Positions 45,343-53,646 of a stretch of 64,000 bases of DNA are shown here, in pieces. The stretch is from Snuella sedimenti (GTDB lineage Bacteria > Bacteroidota > Bacteroidia > Flavobacteriales > Flavobacteriaceae), in NCBI RefSeq assembly GCF_016428595.1, contig NZ_JAELVQ010000002.1, positions 248,001 to 312,000 on the forward strand, written 5' to 3'. Position 1 is the stretch's first letter. Each line of letters begins with the position of its first letter. The translations under genes were made by a program, and so were the position numbers. The notes under the pieces were generated by a model. The model searched no databases, had not been told where the DNA came from, and saw only the letters and a program-made list of their open reading frames with translations.

Positions 45343-45891
45343 ATGAGCAAAACAAAAAAAACAAACGACATAGAAAAAGAACAAATGGACAGTATTGAAA
45401 ATGAAACTGTTGAAGTTGAAGAGCAAGAAGTAGAAACGCTTACAAAAGAGGAGAAGCTTGAGATTGAATTAAAGCAGGAGAAGGATAAATTTTTACGCTT
45501 GTTTGCCGAATTCGAAAATTATAAAAAGCGTACTTCCAAAGAGCGTATAGATTTGTTTAAAACTGCTAGTCAGGATGTTATGGTTGCAATGCTGCCTATT
45601 CTTGATGATTTTGATAGGGCTTATTCTGAGATATCCAAGACAGAAGAAAAAGAACTCTTAAAAGGGGTAGAGCTTATCAATAATAAGCTAAAAGCAACTT
45701 TGGAGCAAAAGGGACTTTCTGTGATAGATGTTAAGCAGGGTGATGCTTTTAATGCAGATAACCACGAAGCGATCACGCAAATACCTGCCCCAAGTGAAGA
45801 TTTAAAAGGAAAGATTATTGACGTAGTAGAAAAAGGGTATATTTTAGGAGATAAAGTGATTCGTTTTCCAAAGGTTGTTATCGGACAATAA
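45343..45891 (+). CDS. grpE: Nucleotide exchange factor GrpE
   Basis: A 182-residue protein. It has a charged coiled-coil N-terminus (EKLEIELKQEKDKFLRLFAE) and the GrpE signature region: FENYKKRTSKERIDLFKTAS, LPILDDFDRAYSEI, DAFNADNHEAITQIPAPSED and KGYILGDKVIRFPKVVIGQ. It resets DnaK by driving ADP release. The frame is open from 45322 but I use the ATG at 45343. DnaJ follows after 9 bases in the same operon; dnaK is not in the window. Confidence 0.94.
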   Translation: MSKTKKTNDIEKEQMDSIENETVEVEEQEVETLTKEEKLEIELKQEKDKFLRLFAEFENYKKRTSKERIDLFKTASQDVMVAMLPILDDFDRAYSEISKTEEKELLKGVELINNKLKATLEQKGLSVIDVKQGDAFNADNHEAITQIPAPSEDLKGKIIDVVEKGYILGDKVIRFPKVVIGQ

Positions 45892-45900
45892 ACCAGAGAC

Positions 45901-47016
45901 ATGGCTAAAAGAGATTATTACGAAGTATTAGGAGTTAGTAAAGGTGCTACGGATGCTGAGATAAAAAAGGCATACAGAAAAAAAGCAATTCAGTACCATC
46001 CAGATAAAAATCCGAATGACAAAGAGGCTGAAGCAAATTTTAAAGAAGCAGCCGAAGCTTACGAGGTATTAAGTAATGCCGATAAAAAAGCACGCTACGA
46101 TCAGTTTGGTCACCAAGCCTTTGAAGGCGGCGGTGGTTTTGGCGGCGGCAGCATGAATATGGACGATATATTCAGTCAGTTTGGAGATATCTTCGGAGGT
46201 GCATTTGGTGGCGGATTTTCAGGATTTGGCGGTGGCGGTGGCCAGCGTCGAGTTAAAGGGAGTAATCTACGTATTCGCGTAAAATTAACCTTAGAGGAAA
46301 TTGCTAATGGCGTTGAGAAAAAAATTAAGGTAAAACGTAAAATTCAAGCACCCGGAACTACTTATAAAACATGTACAACCTGTCACGGTACCGGACAAGT
46401 AACGCGTATAACCAATACGATTTTAGGTAGAATGCAAACAGCTACTCCTTGTAATGTTTGTGGTGGAGCGGGACAAATCCTTGATAAAAAGCCTTCGGAT
46501 GCAGATTTACAAGGTTTAAAAGTAATTGAAGAGACCGTATCCATTAAAATTCCAGCAGGCGTAGTTGATGGTATGCAATTAAAGGTTTCTGGTAAAGGAA
46601 ACGAAGCCCCTGGAAATGGTGTTTCAGGAGATCTTTTGGTAGCGATAGAAGAAGTAGAACACGATAAGCTCCAGCGTGAAGGTGATAATTTGCATTACGA
46701 TTTATATATAAGTTATCCAGATGCGGTTTTAGGTACTTCAAAAGAGATTGACACCGTAACAGGGAAAGTGCGTATAAAAATTGAAGCAGGCATGCAGTCT
46801 GGAAAAATTTTGCGCCTACGGGGAAAAGGAATCCCGAGTATTAATGGCTACGGGAGAGGCGATCTTTTAGTTCATGTTAATGTTTGGACACCTAGAACAT
46901 TGAGCAAACAGCAAAAGGACTTTTTTGAAACCATGCAGAACGATGAACATTTTCAACCCAAACCGGAAAGTTCGGATAAGTCGTTTTTTGAAAAAGTAAA
47001 AGATATGTTCTCATAG
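45901..47016 (+). CDS. dnaJ: Chaperone DnaJ
   Basis: A 371-residue Hsp40. The J domain has [20 protein letters not shown] and the HPD triad in [11 protein letters not shown] Gly/Phe-rich region follows ([20 protein letters not shown]). The zinc-finger region has only two CxxCxGxG motifs, CTTCHGTG and CNVCGGAG, instead of four. The C-terminal beta domains ([20 protein letters not shown]) are complete. Loss of half the zinc finger is a lineage trait of flavobacterial DnaJ as far as I know. It delivers substrates to DnaK. Confidence 0.95.
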   Translation: MAKRDYYEVLGVSKGATDAEIKKAYRKKAIQYHPDKNPNDKEAEANFKEAAEAYEVLSNADKKARYDQFGHQAFEGGGGFGGGSMNMDDIFSQFGDIFGGAFGGGFSGFGGGGGQRRVKGSNLRIRVKLTLEEIANGVEKKIKVKRKIQAPGTTYKTCTTCHGTGQVTRITNTILGRMQTATPCNVCGGAGQILDKKPSDADLQGLKVIEETVSIKIPAGVVDGMQLKVSGKGNEAPGNGVSGDLLVAIEEVEHDKLQREGDNLHYDLYISYPDAVLGTSKEIDTVTGKVRIKIEAGMQSGKILRLRGKGIPSINGYGRGDLLVHVNVWTPRTLSKQQKDFFETMQNDEHFQPKPESSDKSFFEKVKDMFS

Positions 47017-47161
47017 AGCACATAAGAAAAACAGGTCTTTATTTGATTTTTTTTGAGAAAGTTACGGGGCAGTTTATCCTGTTTTTGATAAAAAAAAACT
47101 ATATTTGAAGTATCACTAATTAACATTAGTGGTAATTTTTCTTTTTCATAGCAATTTTTTT

Positions 47162-47202
47162 CCCATCCTTAAAGTTTATTTTAAGGGTGGGTTTTGTTTT
47201 TA
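47162..47202 (+). terminator. Rho-independent terminator downstream of dnaJ
   Basis: CCCATCCTTAAA pairs with TTTAAGGGTGGG across a short loop and is followed by TTTTGTTTTTA. It is 145 bases past the dnaJ stop. Confidence 0.8.
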
Positions 47203-47303
47203 TGCCAATTATAGTTTTTGTGTTTTATTTCTTAAAGCATATTAGTTGTAGCCAAGGATATTAATTTAATATATTTACCAACAACAAGTCAATTATAAAA
47301 CGA

Positions 47304-48230
47304 ATGAGTAACTTATTGGAGGTTAATAAGGTTTCTAAGAAATTTGGTGATTTTAGAGCATTAAATGAAGTGTCCATTACCGTTCCTAAAGGAAGTATAT
47401 TCGGGCTATTAGGACCTAATGGAGCAGGTAAAACCACACTTATAAGGATTATTAACCAAATAACGATGCCTGATACGGGAACGGTGCGATTGGATGGCGA
47501 TCTGTTAAATAGCAATCATATTAAGGACATAGGATATTTGCCAGAAGAGCGCGGACTCTATAAATCGATGAAAGTAGGAGAGCAGGCTTTATATTTGGCA
47601 CAGTTAAAAGGCTTAAGTAAGGCCGAAGCTAAAGCCCGTTTAAAATATTGGTTTGAACGTTTGGATATAGGCGATTGGTGGCATAAGAGAATTCAAGAAC
47701 TGTCGAAAGGGATGGCTCAAAAAATACAGTTTGTTGTTACTGTTTTGCACCAACCCAAACTTTTGATTTTTGATGAACCTTTTTCTGGATTCGACCCTAT
47801 AAATGCCAATTTAATTAAAGATGAAATTTTGCGTTTACGTGATGATGGGGCAACTGTTATTTTTTCGACCCATAGAATGGAATCTGTTGAGGAGTTATGT
47901 GATGACATAGCGCTTATTAATAAATCCAATAAAATTCTTGATGGTAAGCTAATAGATATCAAGCGGCAGTATAAAATAAATACTTTTGAGGTAGGAATCA
48001 AGGCCGCAGATAACAGTGGACTGAAACACGAGTTGTCTCAGAAGTTTAATGTTTCACCAGCGAATTTTAAGACTTTGGATAATGAGTTGAAATTGAACAT
48101 AAAGATTGCAGAAACTGAAACACCAAGTGAATTGCTTTCATTTTTAACCTCTAGGGGGGAGGTGTCCCATTTTGTGGAATTGATCCCCAGTGTAAACGAT
48201 ATTTTTATTCAAACCGTAACGAATAACTAA
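47304..48230 (+). CDS. ABC transporter ATP-binding protein (NatA-like)
   Basis: A 308-residue ATPase. Walker A is FGLLGPNGAGKTTLIRIINQ, the signature motif is QELSKGMAQKIQFVV (SKGMAQK variant of LSGGQ), and Walker B is LLIFDEPFSGFDP. A C-terminal extension (about 230-308) is typical of NatA-type exporters. It powers an export system with the permease 4 bases downstream. A TATATTTA -7-like element at 47269 is possible. Confidence 0.9.
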   Translation: MSNLLEVNKVSKKFGDFRALNEVSITVPKGSIFGLLGPNGAGKTTLIRIINQITMPDTGTVRLDGDLLNSNHIKDIGYLPEERGLYKSMKVGEQALYLAQLKGLSKAEAKARLKYWFERLDIGDWWHKRIQELSKGMAQKIQFVVTVLHQPKLLIFDEPFSGFDPINANLIKDEILRLRDDGATVIFSTHRMESVEELCDDIALINKSNKILDGKLIDIKRQYKINTFEVGIKAADNSGLKHELSQKFNVSPANFKTLDNELKLNIKIAETETPSELLSFLTSRGEVSHFVELIPSVNDIFIQTVTNN

Positions 48231-48234
48231 ATCT

Positions 48235-49548
48235 ATGAATCATTTACCGCTCATTATAAAACGCGAATATCTAACTAAAGTTAAGAACAAATCATTTATA
48301 GTAATGACCATCTTAAGTCCAATCATTATGATTGTGCTTTTTGGGGTTGTTGCATATTTGTCACAATTGAATAATGATAAAGTACGTCGTATTTCCATTC
48401 TTGACGAATCGGGTTTGATTCAGGATGCCTTTAAAGATTCAGAAAAGATTAAGTATCGTATTTTAGATACTATGTCTTTAGGAGCTGCTAAATCCTTAGT
48501 AGAGGAGGCATCGTCATATGGACTATTACATATCGAAAAGGTAAATGATGTAAATGCACTGTCCAACCATATTAAATTTTATTCTGAAGAGGCGCCATCG
48601 TTAACCCTAATTTCGGAAATGGAAAGTACGTTGGAGAAGAAGCTTACAGAAATTAAACTTGAAAATAATGGTGTGGATGTAGCTATGATTAATGCTTCAA
48701 AAACCCCTGTGAATATTGCCCAAGAAAGTTTTAAAGGCGAGAAGACCTCAAAAATAGACAGTGTTGTAAAGTTAATTTTTGGAGGTGCCATTGGCTATTT
48801 ATTGTTTATGTTTATAATCATTTACGGTAATATGATAATGCGCAGTGTTATTGAAGAAAAAACAACGCGGGTTATTGAAGTTATTATTTCGTCTGTAAAG
48901 CCTGTACAATTAATGCTAGGAAAGATTATTGGGACATCTTTAGCAGGGATAACACAATTTGTTGTTTGGATGTGCATTGGTGGCGTGTTAATGACTATTA
49001 TAACCACAACCATGGGAATAGATGTTTCAAGTATGCAAATGCAACAAGAGGAAATGATAAAGCAAGCTTCGGTAAATCCAGAGTTGCATATGCAGGTTCA
49101 GGATTTTATCATGGCTTTTAATCATTTGCCAATTGTTAACTTGGTAATAGCGTTTATTTTGTTTTTTGCAGCAGGATACTTATTATATAGCTCTTTGTAT
49201 GCAGCCATAGGTTCGGCTGTAGATAATGAAACAGATACGCAACAGTTTGTGTTTCCGGTTTTAGTGCCTTTAATATTGGCAGTTTATATAGGACTTTTTA
49301 CGGTTATTGAAGATCCCCATGGTACGGTGTCAGTGGTTTTTTCTTTTATACCATTTACATCGCCTGTTGTAATGCTTATGCGTATACCGTTTGGGGTGCC
49401 GTTGTGGCAACAGTTGGTATCATTATTGTTATTAGTTGCTACGTTTATGTTTACAGTTTGGTTTGCAGCTAAAATTTATCGGGTAGGCATTTTAATGTAT
49501 GGAAAAAAGCCTAGTTATAAAGAATTAATTAAGTGGATAAAATACTAA
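48235..49548 (+). CDS. ABC-2 type permease (NatB-like)
   Basis: A 437-residue inner-membrane protein of the ABC-2 permease kind. One helix is at the N-terminus (FIVMTILSPIIMIVLFGVVA), then a large external loop (about 45-175), then five or six helices in the C-terminal half, including GGAIGYLLFMFIIIYGNMIM, VIISSVKPVQLMLGKIIGTS and VFPVLVPLILAVYIGLFTVI. The long soluble loop is typical of NatB. It may export sodium, a drug or a peptide; unknown. Genes on either side are within 5 bases. Confidence 0.9.
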   Translation: MNHLPLIIKREYLTKVKNKSFIVMTILSPIIMIVLFGVVAYLSQLNNDKVRRISILDESGLIQDAFKDSEKIKYRILDTMSLGAAKSLVEEASSYGLLHIEKVNDVNALSNHIKFYSEEAPSLTLISEMESTLEKKLTEIKLENNGVDVAMINASKTPVNIAQESFKGEKTSKIDSVVKLIFGGAIGYLLFMFIIIYGNMIMRSVIEEKTTRVIEVIISSVKPVQLMLGKIIGTSLAGITQFVVWMCIGGVLMTIITTTMGIDVSSMQMQQEEMIKQASVNPELHMQVQDFIMAFNHLPIVNLVIAFILFFAAGYLLYSSLYAAIGSAVDNETDTQQFVFPVLVPLILAVYIGLFTVIEDPHGTVSVVFSFIPFTSPVVMLMRIPFGVPLWQQLVSLLLLVATFMFTVWFAAKIYRVGILMYGKKPSYKELIKWIKY

Positions 49549-49549
49549 G

Positions 49550-50461
49550 ATGAATCAAGATTTAGAAAAAATAGAAGAAACAATAAAAGAAACCATAAAA
49601 GAAAGTTCAATCTGGGAAAAGATCGTAAATTTTTTAGAGTTCAGGCTTATAGATTTTACTTATGGAACAGGTGAAGATGCCACACATATAGAGCTTAAGA
49701 TAAAATATGTTCTTCTTGTGGCTATTGTGTTGCTTGCTACAACCTATATTCTAAGATGGCTAAAAAAGATGTTTACAAGAAAAATGCCAGATGAAGACAA
49801 AGCAAAGTTTAATACTGTTTTTTCTTTTGGCAGATGGCTAATTTACCTTATTATAATGCTTATTGTTTTTGATTCGGCAGGCATAAACGTAACCGCCATA
49901 TTTGCGGCTTCAGCAGCCTTATTAATAGGTGTTGGTCTGGCTTTGCAAACCTTATTCCAAGATATCATTTCTGGTATTTTTATCCTAGTAGATCAAACAG
50001 TTCATGTTGGTGACATTATTGAGTTGGAAGGAAAAGTAGGAAGGGTAGAAGAAATTAAGCTGCGTACTACCAGAGCGGTTACGATGGACAATAAAGTATT
50101 AATTATTCCTAATCATTTATATTTAACAAATACCTTATACAACTGGACGCAAAATGGATCTACAACTAGGGAAGCAGTTACCGTTGGAGTGGCCTATGGG
50201 AGTGATGTACAGCTAGTAAAAAAGTTATTGATTCAAGCAGCAAGCTCACACCCTAAGGTATTAAAACATCCCGAAGTTATGGTTCAGTTTACCGATTTTG
50301 GTGATAGTGCTCTTAACTTTAAAGTAATATTTTCACTAAGCGATAGTTTTAATGCGCGCATACCGCAAAGTGATATCCGTTTTGAAATAGACAGGTTATT
50401 TAGGGAAAACAATATAACGATACCATTCCCACAGCGCGATATACATATAATAAACAAATAA
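49550..50461 (+). CDS. MscS-family mechanosensitive channel
   Basis: A 303-residue channel-type protein. Hydrophobic helices are at about 50-65, 88-105 and 115-135, with the pore-lining TM3 pattern AASAALLIGVGLALQTLFQD. The cytoplasmic beta domain starts VHVGDIIELEGKVGRVEEIK, then TRAVTMDNKVLIIPNHLYLT. It relieves osmotic pressure. It sits 1 base after the permease and 3 bases before the receiver-AAA gene, so an operon encoding export and envelope stress functions is likely. Confidence 0.93.
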   Translation: MNQDLEKIEETIKETIKESSIWEKIVNFLEFRLIDFTYGTGEDATHIELKIKYVLLVAIVLLATTYILRWLKKMFTRKMPDEDKAKFNTVFSFGRWLIYLIIMLIVFDSAGINVTAIFAASAALLIGVGLALQTLFQDIISGIFILVDQTVHVGDIIELEGKVGRVEEIKLRTTRAVTMDNKVLIIPNHLYLTNTLYNWTQNGSTTREAVTVGVAYGSDVQLVKKLLIQAASSHPKVLKHPEVMVQFTDFGDSALNFKVIFSLSDSFNARIPQSDIRFEIDRLFRENNITIPFPQRDIHIINK

Positions 50462-50464
50462 ATT

Positions 50465-51631
50465 ATGCCTAAAAGAATATTAGTAATTGAGGACGAAGCT
50501 GCCATTAGAAGGGTGCTCATCAAGATACTTTCTGAAGAAAGTGACAGTTATCAGCTTGAAGAGGCCCAAGATGGTTTAGAGGGGGTTGAAAAAATAAAGA
50601 ATGATGATTATGATTTAGTGCTTTGCGATATTAAAATGCCTAAAATGGATGGGGTTGAGGTTTTGGAAGCAGTTAAGAAAATAAAACCTGAAATACCTAT
50701 TGTGATGATTTCGGGTCATGGCGATTTGGACACAGCTGTGAATACAATGCGCTTGGGGGCATTCGATTATATCTCGAAGCCACCAGATTTGAATAGACTC
50801 CTCAATACTGTCCGCAATGCATTGGACAAAAAGGAACTGGTCGTAGAAAATAAACTGCTAAAAAAGAAAGTTAGCAAGAATTTCGAAATGATTGGAGCAA
50901 GTGATGCAATCACCCATATTAAGGATATTATTGAAAAGGTAGCACAAACCGACGCAAGAGTGTTGATTACGGGCCCAAACGGAACCGGTAAGGAGTTGGT
51001 GTCCCATTGGTTGCATCAAAAAAGTGAGCGTTCTAAGGGGCCTATGATAGAAGTTAATTGTGCGGCCATACCAAGCGAACTTATAGAAAGTGAATTGTTT
51101 GGCCATGTTAAAGGGGCTTTTACTAGTGCTAATAAAGATCGTGCAGGTAAGTTTGAGGCTGCTAACGGAGGGACTATTTTTTTAGATGAAATTGGAGACA
51201 TGAGTTTGCCAGCACAGGCTAAAGTACTAAGAGCGCTACAGGAGAATAGAATTCAAAGGGTTGGAAGTGATAAGGATATAAAAGTTGATGTTCGTATTAT
51301 AGCTGCTACCAATAAAGATTTAAAAAAGGAAATTGAAGCTGGACGATTCCGAGAGGATCTGTACCATAGGCTAGCCGTTATTTTAATTCAAGTACCACCC
51401 TTAAATGATAGGCGGGAAGACATTCCATTACTTATCAATTATTTTTCTGAGAAGATTGCAAATGAGCAGGGCACAGCTAAAAAATCGTTTTCAAACGATG
51501 CTATTAAGATGCTTCAGGACTACGATTGGACGGGAAATATTAGAGAACTACGTAATGTTGTAGAACGTTTAATTATACTAGGAGGAAACGAAGTTAGTGA
51601 AACCGATGTAAAACTGTTTGCCTCAAAGTAG
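50465..51631 (+). CDS. Receiver-AAA+ (NtrC-like) regulator lacking a DNA-binding domain
   Basis: A 388-residue protein. Receiver (about 1-120) with LVIEDEAAIRRV and the phosphoacceptor in LVLCDIKMPKMDG. AAA+ domain (about 145-370) with Walker A GPNGTGKELVSHWLHQKS, in which PN replaces the usual ES; the sigma-54 loop reads GAFTSA rather than GAFTGA; Walker B is [13 protein letters not shown] finger FREDLYHRLAV. The protein stops after WTGNIRELRNVVERLIILGG and 14 more residues, with no Fis helix-turn-helix. It would act without binding DNA directly, or has lost activator function. It is the last gene of the ABC-MscS operon. Confidence 0.9.
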   Translation: MPKRILVIEDEAAIRRVLIKILSEESDSYQLEEAQDGLEGVEKIKNDDYDLVLCDIKMPKMDGVEVLEAVKKIKPEIPIVMISGHGDLDTAVNTMRLGAFDYISKPPDLNRLLNTVRNALDKKELVVENKLLKKKVSKNFEMIGASDAITHIKDIIEKVAQTDARVLITGPNGTGKELVSHWLHQKSERSKGPMIEVNCAAIPSELIESELFGHVKGAFTSANKDRAGKFEAANGGTIFLDEIGDMSLPAQAKVLRALQENRIQRVGSDKDIKVDVRIIAATNKDLKKEIEAGRFREDLYHRLAVILIQVPPLNDRREDIPLLINYFSEKIANEQGTAKKSFSNDAIKMLQDYDWTGNIRELRNVVERLIILGGNEVSETDVKLFASK

Positions 51632-51654
51632 ACACGTTATACTATAAAAATAGA

Positions 51655-51776
51655 CTACCTAAAGGTAAAGTTTTTGTCAACCTGAGCGCGCTTTGGGTTT
51701 TCATAATGATTAGCAATAATTATTATGGGCTTTTGAGATTAATTCAGAAAGACAGCTGTTTTAAGCCTTTAGATAG
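51655..51776 (+). terminator. Long imperfect palindrome downstream of the receiver-AAA gene
   Basis: CTACCTAAAGG (51655-51665) pairs with CCTTTAGATAG (51766-51776) with one mismatch, and the blocks inside (CTGAGCGCGC...CATAAT and ATTATGG...CAG) pair over about 120 bases. It begins 23 bases after the stop codon, so it likely ends the operon transcript. Bases 51777-51840 resemble one half of the 43195-43360 element. Confidence 0.55.
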
Positions 51777-51913
51777 CGAACTCATTTTGATTTTTTCCGT
51801 TTCCTTAAAAATGGTTCAAATTTGCTCAAAATTTTTTATGCTCTAAACTAATTATAATTATCGTAAAAGTTTGCCGTAAGTATTTAACAATTTCGCAATT
51901 AGATATCATTTAA

Positions 51914-51937
51914 AATAATACAATCGATTGTATTATT
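51914..51937. promoter_or_regulatory. 24-bp perfect palindrome, candidate LacI-type operator
   Basis: The sequence is self-complementary over 24 bases, with the core ACAATCGATTGT and a central CG, the pattern typical of LacI/GalR operators. It overlaps the -33 region of the promoter at 51928-51957, upstream of the GH88 gene. A LacI-family gene lies 1.7 kb downstream. Repression of this promoter by LacI is inferred. Confidence 0.65.
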
Positions 51938-51957
51938 GTTTTAATTTGCTATATTTG
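51928..51957 (+). promoter_or_regulatory. Bacteroidota-type promoter upstream of the GH88 gene
   Basis: TTG (51928-51930), a 19-base spacer, then TATATTTG (51950-51957), matching TTG-N19-TAnnTTTG exactly. Transcription would start near 51964 and read through a repeat-like leader of about 260 bases into the GH88 gene. Confidence 0.65.
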
Positions 51958-52005
51958 TTACCTATCATAGAGTGAATATTATTAAGATAACATGAGTCTT
52001 GGATA

Positions 52006-52160
52006 AGAAATTTTTGTTAGTAAGTGTACCAGATCTGTGATTTGGCGTACTTTGACTACGCTAAGTAGTGCTATTGAATGCTAGAAGAATTATAGATTCA
52101 AAGTGCTTCTCGACACAAAATTCTGATAGAAATAGAAGAGACATACTAATTCTTAAAGAG
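52006..52160 (+). repeat. Diverged copy of dispersed repeat R2
   Basis: CCAGATCTGTGATTTGG and AGAAGAGACATACTAATTCT correspond to the ends of repeat R2 (36541-36713), and AAGTGCTTCTCGA corresponds to its middle. Similarity is partial, well below the other two copies. It lies in the leader of the GH88 gene. Confidence 0.45.
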
Positions 52161-52224
52161 GACTCATGTTACGATAAGGAAATATTCAACATTTATTAAT
52201 GACGTTATTTAAACTATTAAATCC

Positions 52225-53418
52225 ATGAAAAACATTTGTTTAGCTTCCGTTTTGTTAATCTTAGCTTTCTTAAGTACGGGATGTGCAACGCATACAAAAA
52301 AATTATCTAAAGTAAGGGAGGATATTGTTAGGAAATCAGAAGCTCAGTATTCAGAATTAAACAGTATAGCCTATTCTAGTATAGCCGACAAAAATTACAT
52401 GCCACGGACCGTAGCGGAGGAACAACTTCGATTGGTTTCAAGTTATGATTGGACCAGTGGCTTTTACCCTGGTGCTTTATGGTATTTATATCAACTTACG
52501 CAAGATGAAAATTGGAAAGAGCGCGCTTTACTATACACTCAAAAATTAGATACCATTCAGTATTGGGAAGGTAATCATGATGTTGGGTTTATTATGGAAT
52601 GTAGTTATGGAAATGCCTTAAAAGCAGTGCCTTCAAAGTTATTTGATGCTGTGATTGTACAAACAGCTAAATCACTTTCGGCGCGATTTAGACCCAACGC
52701 AGGTATTATACAATCCTGGAATGCTTCTAAAAAATGGAACTGCCCGGTAATTATTGATAATATGATGAACTTGGAATTATTGTTCCATGCGACACGCATT
52801 TCAGGTGATTCTACTTATTATAACATAGCAGTTTCTCATGCTGATACAACGTTAAGGAATCACTTTAGAGAAGACAATAGCTCATTTCATGTGTTAAATT
52901 ACGACACAACAACTGGTAAGGTTTTAGGAAAATATACCCATCAGGGGTATGCAGACAACTCTGCTTGGGCAAGAGGACAAGCTTGGGGGCTGTATGGATT
53001 TACGCTTTGTTATAGGGAAACAAAGGATACTAAATATTTGGAACAGGCTTTGAGAATTGCAGACTTTATTAAAAACAATCCAGAGTTGCCAGATGATGCT
53101 GTACCGTATTGGGATTACAATGTTCCTAAAACAGGTGAAACACCAAGAGATGCCTCGGCAGCAGCAATAACAGCTTCTGCATTGTATGAATTAAGTACTT
53201 ATGTAACTAAAAGAAAAAGTGATTACCTGGATTTTGCAAATAAGATCATGTTAAGCCTAAGCTCTCCAAAGTATTTTGCAGAAGCAGGAAGCAATAAAGG
53301 TTTCTTGTTAAAGCATTCAGTAGGTAGTTTACCTCATAAAGTAGAGGTTGATGTGCCATTGAATTATGCCGACTATTATTTTTTGGAAGCACTGTATAGG
53401 AGTAAAAATTTGAATTAA
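52225..53418 (+). CDS. Glycoside hydrolase family 88 (unsaturated glucuronyl hydrolase) lipoprotein
   Basis: A 397-residue enzyme. It begins with a lipobox (LILAFLSTGCATHTKK), so it is probably membrane anchored and exported. Family segments are YDWTSGFYPGALWYLYQL, PVIIDNMMNLELLFHATRIS (with the catalytic-type D in the IDNMMNL block), QGYADNSAWARGQAWGLYGF, and VPYWDYNVPKTGETPRDASA. GH88 removes unsaturated uronic acid from lyase products of polysaccharides such as ulvan or glycosaminoglycans. No lyase is in the window. A LacI-family regulator lies 228 bases downstream, which suggests control by a sugar. Confidence 0.9.
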   Translation: MKNICLASVLLILAFLSTGCATHTKKLSKVREDIVRKSEAQYSELNSIAYSSIADKNYMPRTVAEEQLRLVSSYDWTSGFYPGALWYLYQLTQDENWKERALLYTQKLDTIQYWEGNHDVGFIMECSYGNALKAVPSKLFDAVIVQTAKSLSARFRPNAGIIQSWNASKKWNCPVIIDNMMNLELLFHATRISGDSTYYNIAVSHADTTLRNHFREDNSSFHVLNYDTTTGKVLGKYTHQGYADNSAWARGQAWGLYGFTLCYRETKDTKYLEQALRIADFIKNNPELPDDAVPYWDYNVPKTGETPRDASAAAITASALYELSTYVTKRKSDYLDFANKIMLSLSSPKYFAEAGSNKGFLLKHSVGSLPHKVEVDVPLNYADYYFLEALYRSKNLN

Positions 53419-53558
53419 GGTTTGTGAAATATTAACAGCTTACGAAATAGTGATCTTATGCTAACTGCTAATCATATTTTGGAGTTATGATAACGAACTC
53501 TGCTCTTTGCTTATAGCAAGGGAAGGGTGATTTTAAAAAAAGTGAACATTATTTGAAA

Positions 53559-53612
53559 TAAAGAATTTCTTGAAACGAACTATCCTCGAGGAATTCTTTT
53601 GATTAAAACAAA
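53559..53612. repeat. Mini repeat R3, copy 2
   Basis: Identical to 31277-31297 over the first 21 bases, then CGAGG, and AATTCTTT near the end, complementary to AAAGAATT at the start. It lies upstream of the LacI gene. Confidence 0.6.
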
Positions 53613-53646
53613 TGTGTATTTTTGAAACCACGTAGCACGATTTTCA

